Positions 12,501 through 25,534 are shown, counted from the first letter of the stretch. The stretch is 64,000 bases of DNA from Neurospora intermedia (GCA_037102815.1 BTPP01000001.1:1079001-1143000); one strand, 5' to 3'. Made by a program: numbers and translations. Notes: generated by a model from the letters alone, not told the origin.

Positions 12501-13049
12501 CCTACAAAAGTCTAAATAGTCTATTACTTTACAAAGTAATTATAGGGTACCTTATACCTATATTATTTAATTAGCGAAGCCGGACTATACTTACTAAACT
12601 ACCGGCTCGGGAAAGGCTTAACCGTATAGAAGTATAAACTATAACTAAATAATTAGAATCTTTAAAGGATACAATTATTAAAACAATTAATAAAACCTAA
12701 GAACGCTAGACTATATAAGCTAATAAATATCGCTAGAACCCCGATTTTATAATAAATAATAAAGTCTTTATTATTAAGAAGTATTAGTCTACCGACTATC
12801 CTAGTAATAAATTAAACTTCCTACTAACTAAAGTCCCGTACCGAATTAAAGTAATAAAGGGGTTCTCGTACGAGCTTAAACTTCCGGCTTCTTAATATAG
12901 AAGGAAGGTATTCTATATAGAATAATTGAGATAGGATCCAAATAACCCCTTACTAAACTAAGCCAAATAGAATCCAACGGGAGAAATTATTACTAAGGAC
13001 GGCGAAGAGGAGTAGAAAGTATACAAAGTACTATTATCAAAAATCACCA

Positions 13050-13170
13050 ATAGCCAATTATAGTATTAAGTAGAATAGAAGGGCTAGGATCCGGATCCCG
13101 AATAGTATTTAATAGACGGATTCAAGAATACCGTAGAAAAGTTAAAGGAATACTATAGTGAATGTCTAAA
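13050..13170 (+). pseudogene. Element H chromodomain-like segment
   Basis: The plus strand reads a short WKGW-type block followed by an aromatic-rich strand and the helix FKNTVEKLKEYY. This is the layout of the chromodomains at integrase C-termini of chromoviruses, which bias insertion toward heterochromatin. That fits its position in a repeat-dense, RIP-affected block. Element B has a matching segment near 30600-30750 (minus). Confidence 0.7.
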
Positions 13171-13546
13171 TAAACTAGGACCTCCCAATCGTTTAGAGAA
13201 GTAGTTTAACAGTAATACGAACTCTCACCGGGACAACAACATACCGGCGACAACGGTCCGGAAAAAGACAATACGTAGGAGGAGGATTTAAAATCGCTCG
13301 CGTAGGGTTATAAATAACGAAACTACACTCAAAAGCAACAAACTGGCAACGCTCGTAGAACTAGATAGATAACGCAATAGAACAATCGTATCCCCACCCC
13401 GAGGGTATTCAACATGCTTGGAAAGCAAGACGTCGTAGGTTTAAGACAGGCTTATAGCAAAAAGGTTTTTTTCTTTTTATTCTTCTTTTATATTTTAATT
13501 ACGAGGGTCGGCTCTGGGGCTGAGCCTTCCCGGTGGAGGGGGGTAA

Positions 13547-13781
13547 TATTATAGCCCAATACCATAACATCCCAGAGGTTCAGAGTCACGTGCCACCGTG
13601 CCGCTTTCGCGGCACAGGTACGTGACCCACTAAGGGTTCTGGGCGCGCACACCTTAAAACCCCGTGCAGCCAGCGCACCTTTGAACCTCTTCCCTTTCTC
13701 TCTTTAGTTTTAGTTTTGTATTTGATTTATGCCATATCCTTCTTGCGCTGGCTTTCGATCGTGGATGTGCATGCCCTCACA
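13547..13781 (+). repeat. 3' LTR of element H
   Basis: This 235-bp LTR pairs with 5557-5791 and is preceded by a polypurine tract. It is followed by the GTAAA duplication at 13782-13786. Confidence 0.94.
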
Positions 13782-13786
13782 GTAAA

Positions 13787-14512
13787 CCCCTTCCTTACGT
13801 TTTTTATAGTAGTTTATACTATAGAAAGACGGTTACTACGCGGATCCGACCCCTCTTATTACTTTTACTTATTTACTATTAGCTTTAAATTTTATTTAAA
13901 TAATAGGTATCGACGCTAAGGGTTTCCCCCTTATAACTATTTTTAATAGAGCGAATATATCCTATAAAACTATAGCTTCTTCTTAAAATTTAGAAATTTC
14001 TCCTATTTATAATTATTAATAATAATAAATATTTTTATTACCCCTTTAAAGATATAAATATATAATTAACTAACTCTTACCTTTTTAACTACCCTTTGGA
14101 AAACCCCGACCTAGGCCTAAACAAAAACGTCGACGAAATATTATATTTAGCAACGAAAATAATCCCGCCTATTATTTAAATAATAACGACCCGCTTAATA
14201 ATAGTCCAAATACTTACAACGAATCTATTGCGGAACTTAATTCTAACCCCCCTCCTACTATTAAAATATTTAAAAAAGTAGGTAAAGCCCCGGCGAAATT
14301 AACGGGCGCCGGACCCCGTACTTACGCCTAATTAACTAGAATTTATAAGGAATAATCTAAAATTGCAATTCCTAGAGGCGATAGTAATACTAATAATAAT
14401 AATACCGCCGGCCCCTCTATAAGATTTATCCTACTATTAGGGCTAGTTCTAGGAGAATATAAGCTTCTTCTTTTAAATAACCCGGGCAATAATAAATTTA
14501 CTATTAACTATT
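13787..14512 (+). mobile_element. Element C N-terminal gag-side segment
   Basis: This continues element C after H. The plus strand has a coding-like stretch from about 14090 to 14500, rich in Asn, Pro and basic residues (for example PRPKQKRR near 14107-14135), consistent with a disordered gag N-terminus. It is interrupted by LINE Y and resumes at 16692. The assignment rests on position between matched duplications rather than on domain recognition. Confidence 0.5.
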
Positions 14513-14525
14513 TAATATAAAGATT

Positions 14526-14775
14526 CGATGCGGCGTAGGGAAGGAGACGTTCGAGCACTTAGCGTTGGAGTGCCGGGAGACGGAACAGACCTGGCTGTGG
14601 GGTGAGGATGCACTTGCATGGCCGACGAATGAAAAAGAACTCCACGACGAGCTCGAGACGAACCCGGAACGAATCCTACGATAGGCCCTACGGCTGGGGA
14701 GACTACAAGAATACGAATTAGCAGTCAAAATTGAGAAGGCGAAAAAAATAGAAGAAACACTCGGGGATATAGACT
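14526..14775 (+). pseudogene. LINE Y ORF2 C-terminus
   Basis: This is the plus-strand tail of a LINE ORF2 protein. A CGVGKETFEHLALEC block (Cys, Cys-less spacer, His, Cys) is followed by a helical, charged tail (KELHDELETNPERI.. and LQEYELAVKIEKAKKIEE) ending near 14775. Only the nucleic-acid-binding end of the protein remains; reverse transcriptase and endonuclease are absent from this copy. Base composition is closer to normal coding sequence than in the surroundings, with few in-frame stops (one near 14681), so this copy seems younger or less mutated than element C. Confidence 0.72.
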
Positions 14776-14929
14776 AGTACAATTAATTATATATATAAAA
14801 GACCTAGCCAAGGCTAATAGTTACCTAACTAGAACGGAACCGCATCGGAACCGAAGAGAAGCCGACCAAACGTATACTAAACGTATCAATAACGACCCTA
14901 AAAGAAAATTAAACTACAATTAGACTAAG

Positions 14930-16180
14930 GGAAGCGGAGTACCAACTACTCCGCATCACCATCGTTCGATACTATATCGGCGCCATCGTAAGTATTAACC
15001 TCCTCGTTATAAATATCCTCCAACTCGGAACCTCTATTATTATCCTCACTAAAATCCTCAGTAATAATACTAGCAGGAACCGTCTTTATACCGTAGCAGG
15101 GACGAATAGAAGAAAATTCGTCGATTAGACTTATATTTACAAAATAAATATAAATATTACAAATAATTTATTCAATACTAATAAATTATACTAAGAGGGT
15201 TAATAGCGGAACTAATATAGGGGCGGTACAGGGTATTTATAGAAGAGAGGTAATTATTAAAGTTATTTTACCGGGCGCAAACCGCTATTAAATTCTTATT
15301 AATATATATAATATTAATAGTAATTATATTAACCTTTTCGGAAAGAAGATAGATAGTATCCTTAATTTGGGTAATATAAAGATAAATTATAATAATATTA
15401 TTATAAAATATAACAATATCTATAGAGGAATTAATAGTAGTATAAGCGAATTTTCTCTTCTTAATAGGGGATTCAACCGCGGTTAATAAATCCAAAATTG
15501 GAAAGTCGCCGATAAAGGAAAGTTCGGCGCCAACGCAATCCGCCGTAATTTATATAGTATTTACAACCTCTACTTTATTAATAAAATTTTTAAAATTATT
15601 TTTAAAATTGGCTTAAGTAGTATTATAATTACGTAGAGCTATAGCAGCCTCGATAAAAGTATATACTAAGGGAATAAATTCGTCCTCTAAATACTCCTCG
15701 GTCCTTTTCTATATCTAACACTTATAGTAAGGAATATAGAGATAGATTACCTTACAAATTAGAAACGAAGACGCTGCGGCGACGAAATAGAGATTTATAG
15801 GAATCTTAAAAATATTAAGCTTAATCGAAGGTAATTTTAAAGTTAGGCAAATCTTAGTAAATTATAAGGAGAATATATGTAAGACTACAAGTATAAAACT
15901 TATATTACTTATAATTTTCGGGAGGTTAAAAGTGCCCTATAGTAGCGCTTTTCTTCTCTAATATCTCTTTTAATAAATATTTCCGAACCTTTTCGAAGGT
16001 AATAGGTTTAATAGGAGTATTACCCTACGGCGAACTACCAGGGCCGGTATTAAATACTATAGCGTTCGAAATAGTACCGCCCTTTAAATTGTTGGGGAAG
16101 GTTACAATTTTCGCCGCCTTAGAATTAAATATCTTTTTAACAGCGCCGGGGGGTTTTTTACGTAGTATAGCGAAGTATTA
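14930..16180 (-). pseudogene. Antisense coding-like relic within LINE Y 3' region (unidentified)
   Basis: On the minus strand several stretches look protein-coding although the frame is broken. Near 15985-16060 the reading is PITFEKVRKYLLKEILEKKS, and near 14950-15075 an uninterrupted acidic tail runs TEDFSEDNNRGSELEDIYNE.. to a stop. I do not recognise the family. The stretches may be a host gene fragment carried by the LINE, an older insertion, or chance reading of a biased sequence. LINE X also carries antisense coding-like sequence in its 3' region. Confidence 0.3.
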
Positions 16181-16691
16181 ATAATATTAAAGTAGGTTAG
16201 ATATAGTTATAAGGCGGCGGTAGACTCGGTAATAGAGCGGATATAATATAGTGGGTATAATAATATAATATAAAAAAGAAAGAAAGGAAGGAAGGAGGAA
16301 GGCGGGTCGAGGTTTCCTTTATAGGAAATTTGGGCGACCCGGGATAATATAATTGAAGAAAGATGGGATAAAAGGCTACCGACCGTAGGGAGATTATAAT
16401 GAGAAGGACGGGGACGGAACGGCGATAGGCCGGAGCCAGGACGGCCACACATACAATACAAATTCATAGCCTCGGTCATAACGGTGAAATTATACCGAGA
16501 GGAAGAAAAACAGGACGGTACGGGGCCGATACAGCGTTATTGCGATAGCGAAGCGGAGGGTTTTCATCCGACTATAATAGTACGGTTTTTCCCACCGACT
16601 ACGAACGAAGCAGTACCGCATACCCACTGGGCGGACTATGTATATAGTTAGCGTGTATAAGACCAATAATAATAATAATAATATAAAGATT

Positions 16692-19600
16692 TTAGATTTT
16701 CGATGCGAAGATATTTAGATTAGGCGAATAATTAGATTAAATAAATAAAGTACGAAGAACCGACGCTAAAATAATAAAGAAAGAATTAAGAAATATTGGA
16801 CCAATAATAGAAGAAGCCTTAAATAAATAATTAGATAAAGTACCGATCGATTATAAAATCTTCGTTAATAAGCTAATTAACGAAGAAATAAGTAATTTCG
16901 AAGGAGTTAATTAGCCGGAGGATTAGCCGATAAATAGAATTTAGGGAATACTTTTTATATTCTTAACTAAAGTACCGCCGGTAGGACATCCAAAATAGGA
17001 ATCCCCTACCCGAATACCCAATTCCCTTATACGAAGTACCTTTATATTAATTATTAGTTTAAAAATTCGGATACCTATATTATACTAATTACTATTAATC
17101 GGCGTAAACCTCCTACTTAGAATTATAGATATAAGAGAGGACGACTTTAATTTTAAAGAATTTATAATCGATAATTTCCTACGAGGCGGATATTATTTTA
17201 AAGTTAAAAGGGACGATATCGGCGTTTTCAATCTATATTACAAAGACCCTAATAATTTTAATATAATAATAAATAGTAAAAATACTATTTTCACCGATAT
17301 ATTCAGTTTTATCGATAGAATTAATATTTACCTATTCGATCCTACCCGGATTAGAATAGAAGAATAAATAAAAAACATTCTACTAACGTTATTAGGAGGG
17401 CCGGTAATTATATAGTAGGCTATTGAAATTATAGGTTAAAGACGGTTGAAATTGTAATAAAGACCCTTAATTGAATAGTTTAAAGCCTTAAAAACTAGGT
17501 AGACCCCCAACCCGGGTATAGTTACTTAAAAGTTTATAGTTATTAAATTATATTTAAGAGATATTATTAGAAACGATATACTATTAATTTAATTCGTTTA
17601 GAAAAAATTGAAATAGGCTAAAGTAATAGGGATCCTAAATAAGTAAAATAATAATTAGTATAGAGTAATAATTTAAATTTGGACTAGTATAGAGGTAAAA
17701 ATATATTAATACTTACTTACCCCTAAATTTAATATAAATTTGGAACACTATATAGAAACTATAAAGGAAGTAAAAGTAATCCTACTAACCGCCTCTAAAG
17801 AATTGTATAGTAATAAAAATTAAGACCGATATTTCTCCTATAATAGGGGCTACTACAACGGACGAAATAGCGGCCGATATAAGAATAAGTAAAATAATTG
17901 TAATTAATTATAAATTAATAAGCGTAGTAGTAGGGAATATTTCGATAAGAATCGCGAAAAAGACTATAGTAGAAGAAGTAATCGTAATTAATAAAATAAA
18001 TACGAAAGTTGAAATTAGAAAGACGGACGACGTAATAAATACTACGCTTATAATAAATCCCCTTATAATAGCGCCTACTATATTAGTAAAGAATTATTTA
18101 CCCTAAATTTAAATTATTTTAATAATAGGGAGAATAATAGCGATTCTATTTATATAATAATAGAAAGTATATATATTTATTATAAATACTATTAAATAAT
18201 TAGCTCTAATCTTATAGTAAGGCAATATAATTAAAAGTATTAACCCTATAAAGTAGTTAGAGTTGAGAGTATAAGTATTAAAGTAAATTAACCCTACCGC
18301 CGTATATATAAATACTATTATAAAATTTATAAATTTCGAAACGCGCTATTTAAATACTTAAAAATATACCCTAGAGGTAAGGAAGGTAAAATCGACGACC
18401 TAATTAGGGTAATAGCGAATACCGAACTATAGATAGAATATAGGGAAGCCCCGGACGATATATTATTTATAGATAGCCCTATAGACTATAATATAAAAGA
18501 AGCGCTAAATATTACAGCCGAAATAGATAAGAATCTATTATTAAACTTTACTTACCTTTATATTATTATAAGATTAAATTTAGATAAATACGAAGGAATA
18601 GAGGAGATATATATCGATAATAGCACCGGCCGAACTATTGTAGATAGAGAGTTCCTAAAGAAATTCGAATATAAAATCGAAAAACGTAACGGTTATATAT
18701 CGGGGATAGAGGGAGGAAGGTAGGAAATTTAGGATTGGGTAACCTTTACCTTCTACCTCCTTAGAGAGGATAATTATAGAAACCCTACTTTAATAAAATT
18801 TATAAAGTTTAGCTAAGTAATTAATAGATTGAAACTAAACGTCCTATTGGGGAATAACTTTTTATATTTCTACGAATTATTAATTGATAATAGTACTAGA
18901 AGGATTACGTTTCTAAATTTGGACGGATTTAATATAATCTTCAATATACGGAGTATTACTAACCCCTATAGAAGAAGGGTAATAGTATTAAGGAGAATAG
19001 TATTAATATTTTACTAAAAAGTATTTATACCTATAAATTATACTCCCCTACCTAGCAATAGGAGCTTTAGCTTCATTACTAAATATAATATAGCGATCTA
19101 TATAGTAATCGATATAAAAACCCTATAAATTATAAAAAGAATAAATTTATTAGATAGCTTACTAATAATTAATAAATATAGTAAAGTAGGAGATATTTAT
19201 AAAACTATAAATTATAGATACTTTATAATAATATAAATAAGAATAATAAAAGTATTAATAGTTAGGGCGGCCTTATTAATAATAGGGCAATTGTTAGGAG
19301 TTGGAACCTACGCAACTGATATAACTAGCGTCGACCCCGCCTCTAAATTAAATATAGTAAATATAATAACTATTATAAATTGGGAATTTCCCTTAGATAA
19401 CTAAATTCTCGCAATAGTAAATAGTACGGTTATTAATTCGAAATTAGTACCTCTACCTCTACTAGAACTATCCTAAATAGAAACTCCTATATTTAATTCA
19501 ATCTTCAATATAATAGAAAACGGGCCCATTAAATTAGACTAACTATATGAAATCCCTATTAATATAGTAGATACCGACGAAAAGAAACCGTATATAATAG

Positions 19601-22600
19601 AAAAATAGTTAATATTAGGATTAAAAATACCTATAAATAAACTAAAAATAGTAATTGAAGAAGGAATATATATATACGCTAAAAATAAAGCTATAATAGA
19701 TAAATTGAGACGCTTAATTAAAGTATTCCCTAAATTTTAGAATAATAACGAATTAATTAAATAATTCCCGGATAATTTAATAAAAATCCCTTTAATAGAA
19801 AGTTAAGAGAATTAAAGGGTAGTAGCGAAATTATACCTATTAAATAGGAAAGACCGAGAAATACTAAATTAAATATTTAGCGAACTATATAATAAAAGTA
19901 AAATAAAATAGGCAATTAAAGTAACCCCCTTTATTTATCTAATGTTTATAATATAGAGGGAGGTCTACGGGAAATTAAAAGTAAGAATTATAATCGACTT
20001 ACAAAATTTTAATAAAGTAACGGTTCTAAACAATTACCTACTACCTCTACAATCTAAAGTTATTATAATATTGAAAGGCAAAGTATAAATTATAATAATT
20101 AATACAACGGCCTTCTTCTATTAATTCGGGGTTTGGCTACCCTATTATAATAGGTTTACCCTAATTAGTCTAAAGGGATTAGAACGGCCGATAATTACTC
20201 TAATAGGATATAAAAACACCCTAACTTACGTACAACGGTTTATAGATAGACTATTAAATAAATATAAGGATTTCTACCGTACCTTTATCGACGATATTAT
20301 AATTTTCTTAAATATAATTAAAAAGTATTTGCATTACCTTAAAAGTATCTTCAAATTATTTATAAATAATAATATTACTTTATCCGCTAAGAAATCTTAA
20401 GTTGGATACCCTAGTATAGAGCTTCTAAAATTTAAAATTTATATATTAGGCTTAGTTAATACAATAAATAAATTAGAGGCCTTCAAGAATTTAACCTTCC
20501 TAAAACAATTACAAATATTAGAATAATATATTAGAGGAACTAAGTTCATCTAACATCTAATACTATACTACGCTTAAATATTAGAACTATTATAGAAAAA
20601 AAAAGTTAATCTACTAATAGAGGGACGAAAAAAGGGGGTAGTAGAAAACGGAAAGCCGTTTAAAAAGTAAAATTATTATAAAATAACCTTCTACGAACCA
20701 ATAGTAGAAGAATTAGAATTATTCTATATATTATAGGAAATTATTTATAAAGAAAATTTAATAATCCTATACTATTTTAATTTAAATAAGTAACCATTTC
20801 TCTAAGTAGACGGCTCATTAAAAAGAGGCTTTAGGGTAATAATCTTTTATATAAAAGACGGGTATATATAAATACTAAGTATAATAATCCCCTCTAATTA
20901 AATTCTACTAATTATATTCCTAAGTAAATATTTAACTAACGTAGAATTACATTATAGACTATTGGAATTAGAAATTACCTACTTAATATAGGTAATTAAG
21001 CAATTACATATAATATTATATTTAAATAATATACTAATTATTATTTTAACGGACTATTTTGTAATAAAAGGGATAGTAGAATAAATAACCTTAAATATAT
21101 CCTCAATAAATAGAGCTAATCAACATCTAATTAACGCCTCTATTTACTTATTAATATATAATTTAAAGGTATATTATTTAGTAGGTAAATTAAATTATAT
21201 TCTAAACGCCCTATTAAAGCTAAAGATTAGTATTAATATTGAAGAATAACTAGAAGGCGAATTAGTACTAAACGATATCTAATTAGCCGGGGATTAGGTA
21301 TATATCGTTCTAGCGGAGGCGTAAATAAATAAAAATATAAAAGCTTCGTTTATAAAAGGTTATACGGAAGATTCAAAATATATACCGATAATAAAAGATT
21401 TAAAAATTCTACCAATAACTACCGAGGATAGAGAAAGTTTCTTTTTCAAGCCGGGCATACCGTTCCTACTCAAAAACGACCTCTTATACCATATCTAACT
21501 AAACGATACTAAAATCCTATATATTCCGTACACTCTAGTAAAAGAAATATTAAAAATAGTTTACAATAATAAATACTACTTCAGCAAGGATAGAATAATA
21601 TATAATTTACGAAATATTATAATAAATAATAAAATAAGGATAATTAAAAAATATATACAATACTACCCTACGTATAATTTAAATTAGATAAGTAAAATAA
21701 AACCTAATAGCGAATATCAACCTATTAGGCTAAATAAAAGTAACTAACTCCTAATAAGAATCATTACTATAGACTTTATCGTTAGCCTACCCGAAGTACC
21801 TTTAACTAGGACTATCTAACAAATACTAAGATACAAATCTTTCGACTATTTAATACTAGTTTCGGATAAAGTAATAAAGTAATTACTATTACTATTAGGA
21901 TACTTAACGTATATAGCGGAAGAATAGGGCACCCTTTTAACGAAATTCCTCCTAATTTATAATTGGGGAATACCGTATAGTATTATCTCAGACCGAAATA
22001 GAAAATTTATATTAATATTTTAAAAAAGAATATAGTCCTTATTAGGTACGAAACTCCTAATAAATATAACGTACTACCCGTAAACCGACAATATAATTAA
22101 ACGAAAGAATTAAACTATTGAAATAGCCTTACAATTCTATACCTTCAATTAACCCGACGCTAAATAAATTAAAATTATCCTAATTCTTTAATAGAATTTC
22201 AATAATTCTTATATAGACCCAATTAAATCTAGCCCTTATAAACTACTCTTTAGCTTCCGACTCTCCGGCCTATTAGACTTTATATCCCTAAAGTAGCCGC
22301 CAAGTACAATAGTACTAAAAGAATACTTCTAATAGGACGCCTAATTAGTAATAGATTTTACATTAGTAGAAGCCAAACGTAAATACAATACAAAGTACTA
22401 ACCTATTTAATTCGAATAAAGGGATATAGTATTCCTAAAATTGTATTACGGGTATTACCTTCCCGGCCGGCCCTTAAGGAAGCTATTACAATAGAGAATA
22501 GGACCCTTCCGGGTATTAAAGAAAGTTAATTGATTAGCGTATAGATTAAACCTCCCAACTATAATAAAAATTTATCTAATTATTTTAATAGCCCACCTAA

Positions 22601-23010
22601 GTAAAATAATTACTAATAATCTATTTAATAGAACCCCGCTACCCCCCGGACCGGTAGAAAACTTACAATCCTCATCCGAATTAGAAGATAGTAAAGCGTA
22701 CAAAGTAGAGCGAATAGTTCGATACGAATTAAATAAATTATATACTAGGTATAAATATTAAATTAAATAAAAAGGGTATAGTTATTATAAAAATAAATAG
22801 AAATCGGAATAGTAGTTGCGTAACTCCAAGGAACTAGTAAAATAGTATTAGGAATATATAGGAGGTAGACCGAAGAATCTCCTAATAAGTACTAAGCTAG
22901 AAGGAAGGAGAAGGATCCGTTTTATAAACGAGGAGGATTGAATAAGGGATATACGAAGGATTAAATAGGATTACTAAGGATAGTAATATATTTTTTCGTA
23001 CCCCGGTATT
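16692..23010 (+). mobile_element. Element C gag-pol body
   Basis: This is the main internal part of element C. Gag lies about 16750-18200, with an Arg/Asn/Tyr-rich basic stretch at 17830-18010 where a nucleic-acid-binding domain is expected. A retropepsin-like block follows around 18600-18700, then a long linker, reverse transcriptase (about 19880-20520, with the WLPYYNRFTLIS-type and QRFIDRLL-type blocks shared with element E), RNase H, and an integrase core near 21770-22120. This pol is of a different Gypsy branch from A, B and H. It is a fossil, broken many times over. Confidence 0.8.
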
Positions 23011-23302
23011 TAATGCCGCATAGGCTTATTTCTATAGAATAACCGTTATAACCATTAGGGTTATAACTAGGTATACTGACTAAGCCGTATCTACGGCAGG
23101 CACCTTACCTGCCGGGAAGGCAGGTGTCACATGCGCGACCCTATCGCGCAGGCGACTGCAGGTCGCTGGCCCACTTTAGATTAGATAAGGAAGCGACCCG
23201 CGACTGGGTTTATAATCCCAGTCGCTAGTGTAGGCTCCCGAGCCTCCACCTTCTTCCTTCTATTATCAATATTTACTACTTTATTTCTGGCCACCGCCAT
23301 CA
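23011..23302 (+). repeat. 3' LTR of Gypsy element C
   Basis: This is 292 bp, paired with 4120-4411 and followed by GGGAA at 23303-23307. It keeps the same GC-rich hairpins as its partner. Confidence 0.93.
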
Positions 23303-24384
23303 GGGAAGTATCGATTCTATTAATTTATAATAATTATTCTATTAGGAATTAAATCTATATAATTGTAGCGTTTTACTAACCTATATCCTTCGTCTCTTCT
23401 AGCCTTTTATTAATTTCTACTAAATATAAGTCTATAAAGATCATTTACAATTCTATAGCTAGCGTTTCTTCTTTATTTCTTATATAGACGAAGGCTCTAT
23501 CCTAAAATTTAAATATCCTTAAAGTCTATTCATTGTTCTAACGTTCTAATATTATCTTTAAGGTCTTTCGTAAGAGTATATTAATTATTATATTATTTTT
23601 TCCGGGTCGGTATATTATTTTAAAATTATATTCTAATAGTAATTCGGCCTATCCTACTTATTACGAATTAAATAGTTTCTTAATTAAGAAATACTCTAAT
23701 ACCTAATAATTAATAACAATAATAATCGGTTTATCTACTCCCTTCAATTCTAATCTCTATAATTTTACTCCCTTAATTACTATAAGGAATTCTTTATTAT
23801 AAATAAAATAGTTAAATTCCGCTAGGGCTATCGTTTCTAAATAGAAAGCAATTAGGTACCAATTTTCCTAACCTCCTAGTTCCGTCCTTTTCTTTTAATA
23901 TAAGACTCTAGTATAAACTCCATCTAAAATATCTATTTCTATACGGGTTTCGTCTCTATATTAGTAGTAGACCAGTACAAATATTTATAAGAGTATTACT
24001 TTCAATTTATTAAAAGCTTCCTTATATTCTTTAATCTACGTAAAAGTATAGTCTTTCCGGGTTAGGTTATTAAATAGTTTGGCTATACGTCCGAAGTTCT
24101 TTACAAATTTCCTATAGAAGTTATGAAAGCTTAGAAAGGCCTACTCTCCTTTTAAATTTCGTAGGGAGCTCTAATTTCTAATAGCCGTAATTTTATCGGG
24201 GTCGACAGTAATACCTTCTATACTAATAATAAATCCTAGGAATTTCGTTTTTATTATATAAAATTCATACTTATTAATATCCGCTTAGAGCCCTACTACT
24301 TTTAGTCTGCTCAAAATTATTTTAATATGCTTTTTATAGTTAGTTAAATTATTAGAGAAAATAAGGATATTATCGATATAAGCG
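23303..24384 (-). mobile_element. Gypsy chromovirus A, reverse transcriptase end and RNase H
   Basis: This minus-strand pol sequence is collinear with 32050-33110 of element B. It contains the LxFxNFYRKF-type block after reverse transcriptase (near 24100-24150) and the RNase H region (about 23580-24000). The insertion of LINE X1 splits the palm region: 24371-24384 is the left 14-bp duplication TATCGATATAAGCG. It is a fossil and broken. Confidence 0.82.
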
Positions 24385-25343
24385 ACCAGCGGGGACGTCC
24401 AGCATGTACCTGCCGGAGGTGTGGTCGTAGGTGGCGTTCTGGGCACCGCTAGTTAGGAGCGTAGGAGTTAGATAACGAAAAGACGAATAGAGAATGAGGG
24501 ACCTACCGGTAGACGAGATAAAGTAAATCCTATTGGCGATAACCTTCTTAAAGGTACTGGGGGAGTTAGGCCTATTATTAGAGCGCGTAACGGAGGTAAG
24601 ATTTAGAGTATAGTAAAGGTAAGGAATTTTACAGATAATACTAGTTAAATTAATATAAGGACTAAAGAAGGAAGGGAGGAAATTATATCGGTTCTAAGGG
24701 GGATAATTACCGAAGAAATTACGAAGGGTACGAACGAGGAATATAAATTCTAAAGGTACGACCGAAGGAATTACGGGGGACGTAGGATTTAGGAATATAA
24801 TAGGGGAAGAACCCTCTATATTGGAAATTAAATCGATAGGGCTAGAATAATAATAGTCGGAAGAAGTTATTTTAATAGAAGTTATAATAGGGAAGAAAGA
24901 GGAAAAAGATTAGGAGGGGCGTTATATAGGGGATTATATAAATAAGGGAAGGGGTCCTTATACCGATATAAATAGGGGTAGAATTATAGGGTAAGAGAGT
25001 AAATAATAGGGTAGAGGTATTTATAAATAGGGGAAGGAAGTAGAAAAGTAGGGTAATAGACGGTAAAATAGGATAGGGAAGTAGGGAGGAGGCGGAAGAA
25101 AGAGTAGTAGGGAATAAGATAGAAAAGTAGCGAAGGAGGCGGCGTACTAAGCCTAGTCCTATTTTTATTATTCCTATTATTCTAGTATTAGAATAATACA
25201 ACGGTAGAAGAGACGAGATTATATTCGCTATGGCGGTGGGTGAGAACCGTCATAGCTATAAGCAAAGTAGGAGCGGCGTGGTGAACTACGGCCGAGATAG
25301 AACTAGAGGTTTTTATCCGGAGGCGCTTAACGTCTTACAATTT

Positions 25344-25534
25344 GGCATTTACTCTAGGGGCACCCGGGCTGTCTTACAGGGGCACCCAACCTTATTGGGG
25401 CACCCACGCGGGTTAGGGTTCAAAGTGTAGATTGATTCTTTCAACTGTTTATTACAGCCAGACGCCAATCGTACAGCCGCCTTTCCATCGCAAACATGCC
25501 AAGCCAAATTAGCTGGTGGAACCCCTATTCTTAT

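Larger units (their letters stand above)
5557..13781 (+). mobile_element. Gypsy chromovirus H, full length with both LTRs (broken)
   Basis: This 8.2 kb Ty3/Gypsy element has 235-bp LTRs at both ends and a GTAAA duplication (5552-5556, 13782-13786). The order on the plus strand is gag (about 5900-8850, ending in a zinc-knuckle-like stretch near 8607-8655), retropepsin-like region (about 8980-9270), reverse transcriptase (about 10200-10900), RNase H (about 11050-11450), integrase (zinc-binding part about 11820-11970, core about 12090-12500) and a C-terminal chromodomain-like segment (about 13050-13170). A purine tract (GGTGGAGGGGGGTAA) precedes the 3' LTR at about 13532-13546. The chromodomain places it in the chromovirus branch. 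It looks complete in structure but is broken many times over. The LTRs differ at about 19 of 235 sites, almost all transitions. Confidence 0.92.
14526..16678 (+). mobile_element. 5'-truncated non-LTR retrotransposon (LINE Y)
   Basis: This 2.15 kb insertion is bounded by a 13-bp duplication TAATATAAAGATT (14513-14525 and 16679-16691) and ends in an (AAT)n tail, both hallmarks of target-primed reverse transcription. The 5' end enters directly in the last codons of ORF2: 14529-14573 reads C-GVGKET-FEHLALE-C, the CCHC-type zinc motif that closes ORF2 in Tad1/R1/I-like LINEs. About 60 more residues of open frame follow. The remaining 1.9 kb is unusually long for a 3' UTR and has coding-like content on the minus strand. 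It is inserted in element C. Confidence 0.85.
4120..23302 (+). mobile_element. Gypsy LTR retrotransposon C (interrupted, broken)
   Basis: This is a Ty3/Gypsy-order element (gag, protease, reverse transcriptase, RNase H, integrase) on the plus strand. Its own sequence totals about 8.1 kb, in the pieces 4120-4524, 5232-5551, 13787-14512 and 16692-23302. It was inserted into element A with a GGGAA duplication. Approximate parts are leader and N-terminal gag 4412-14512 (minus insertions), gag 16692-18200, retropepsin-like region 18560-19000, reverse transcriptase 19880-20520, RNase H 20780-21230 and integrase 21480-22330. It belongs to the same clade as D and E, which share a post-LTR motif. It is heavily broken. 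LTR divergence of roughly 8-9% is inflated by RIP, so it gives only an upper-bound age. Confidence 0.85.

Noticed and set aside
23011-23302. Solo LTR or SINE interpretation of the 292-bp repeat
   Set aside because: The copy at 4120-4411 has the same length, and GGGAA flanks the outer edges of both, so they are the two ends of one element interrupted by later insertions.
24872-25201. 109-codon minus-strand frame in LINE X1 as an independent gene
   Set aside because: It sits in the LINE 3' region and is shifted or interrupted in X2 and X3, so it is not kept as a gene. The more conserved antisense reading is reported separately with low confidence.
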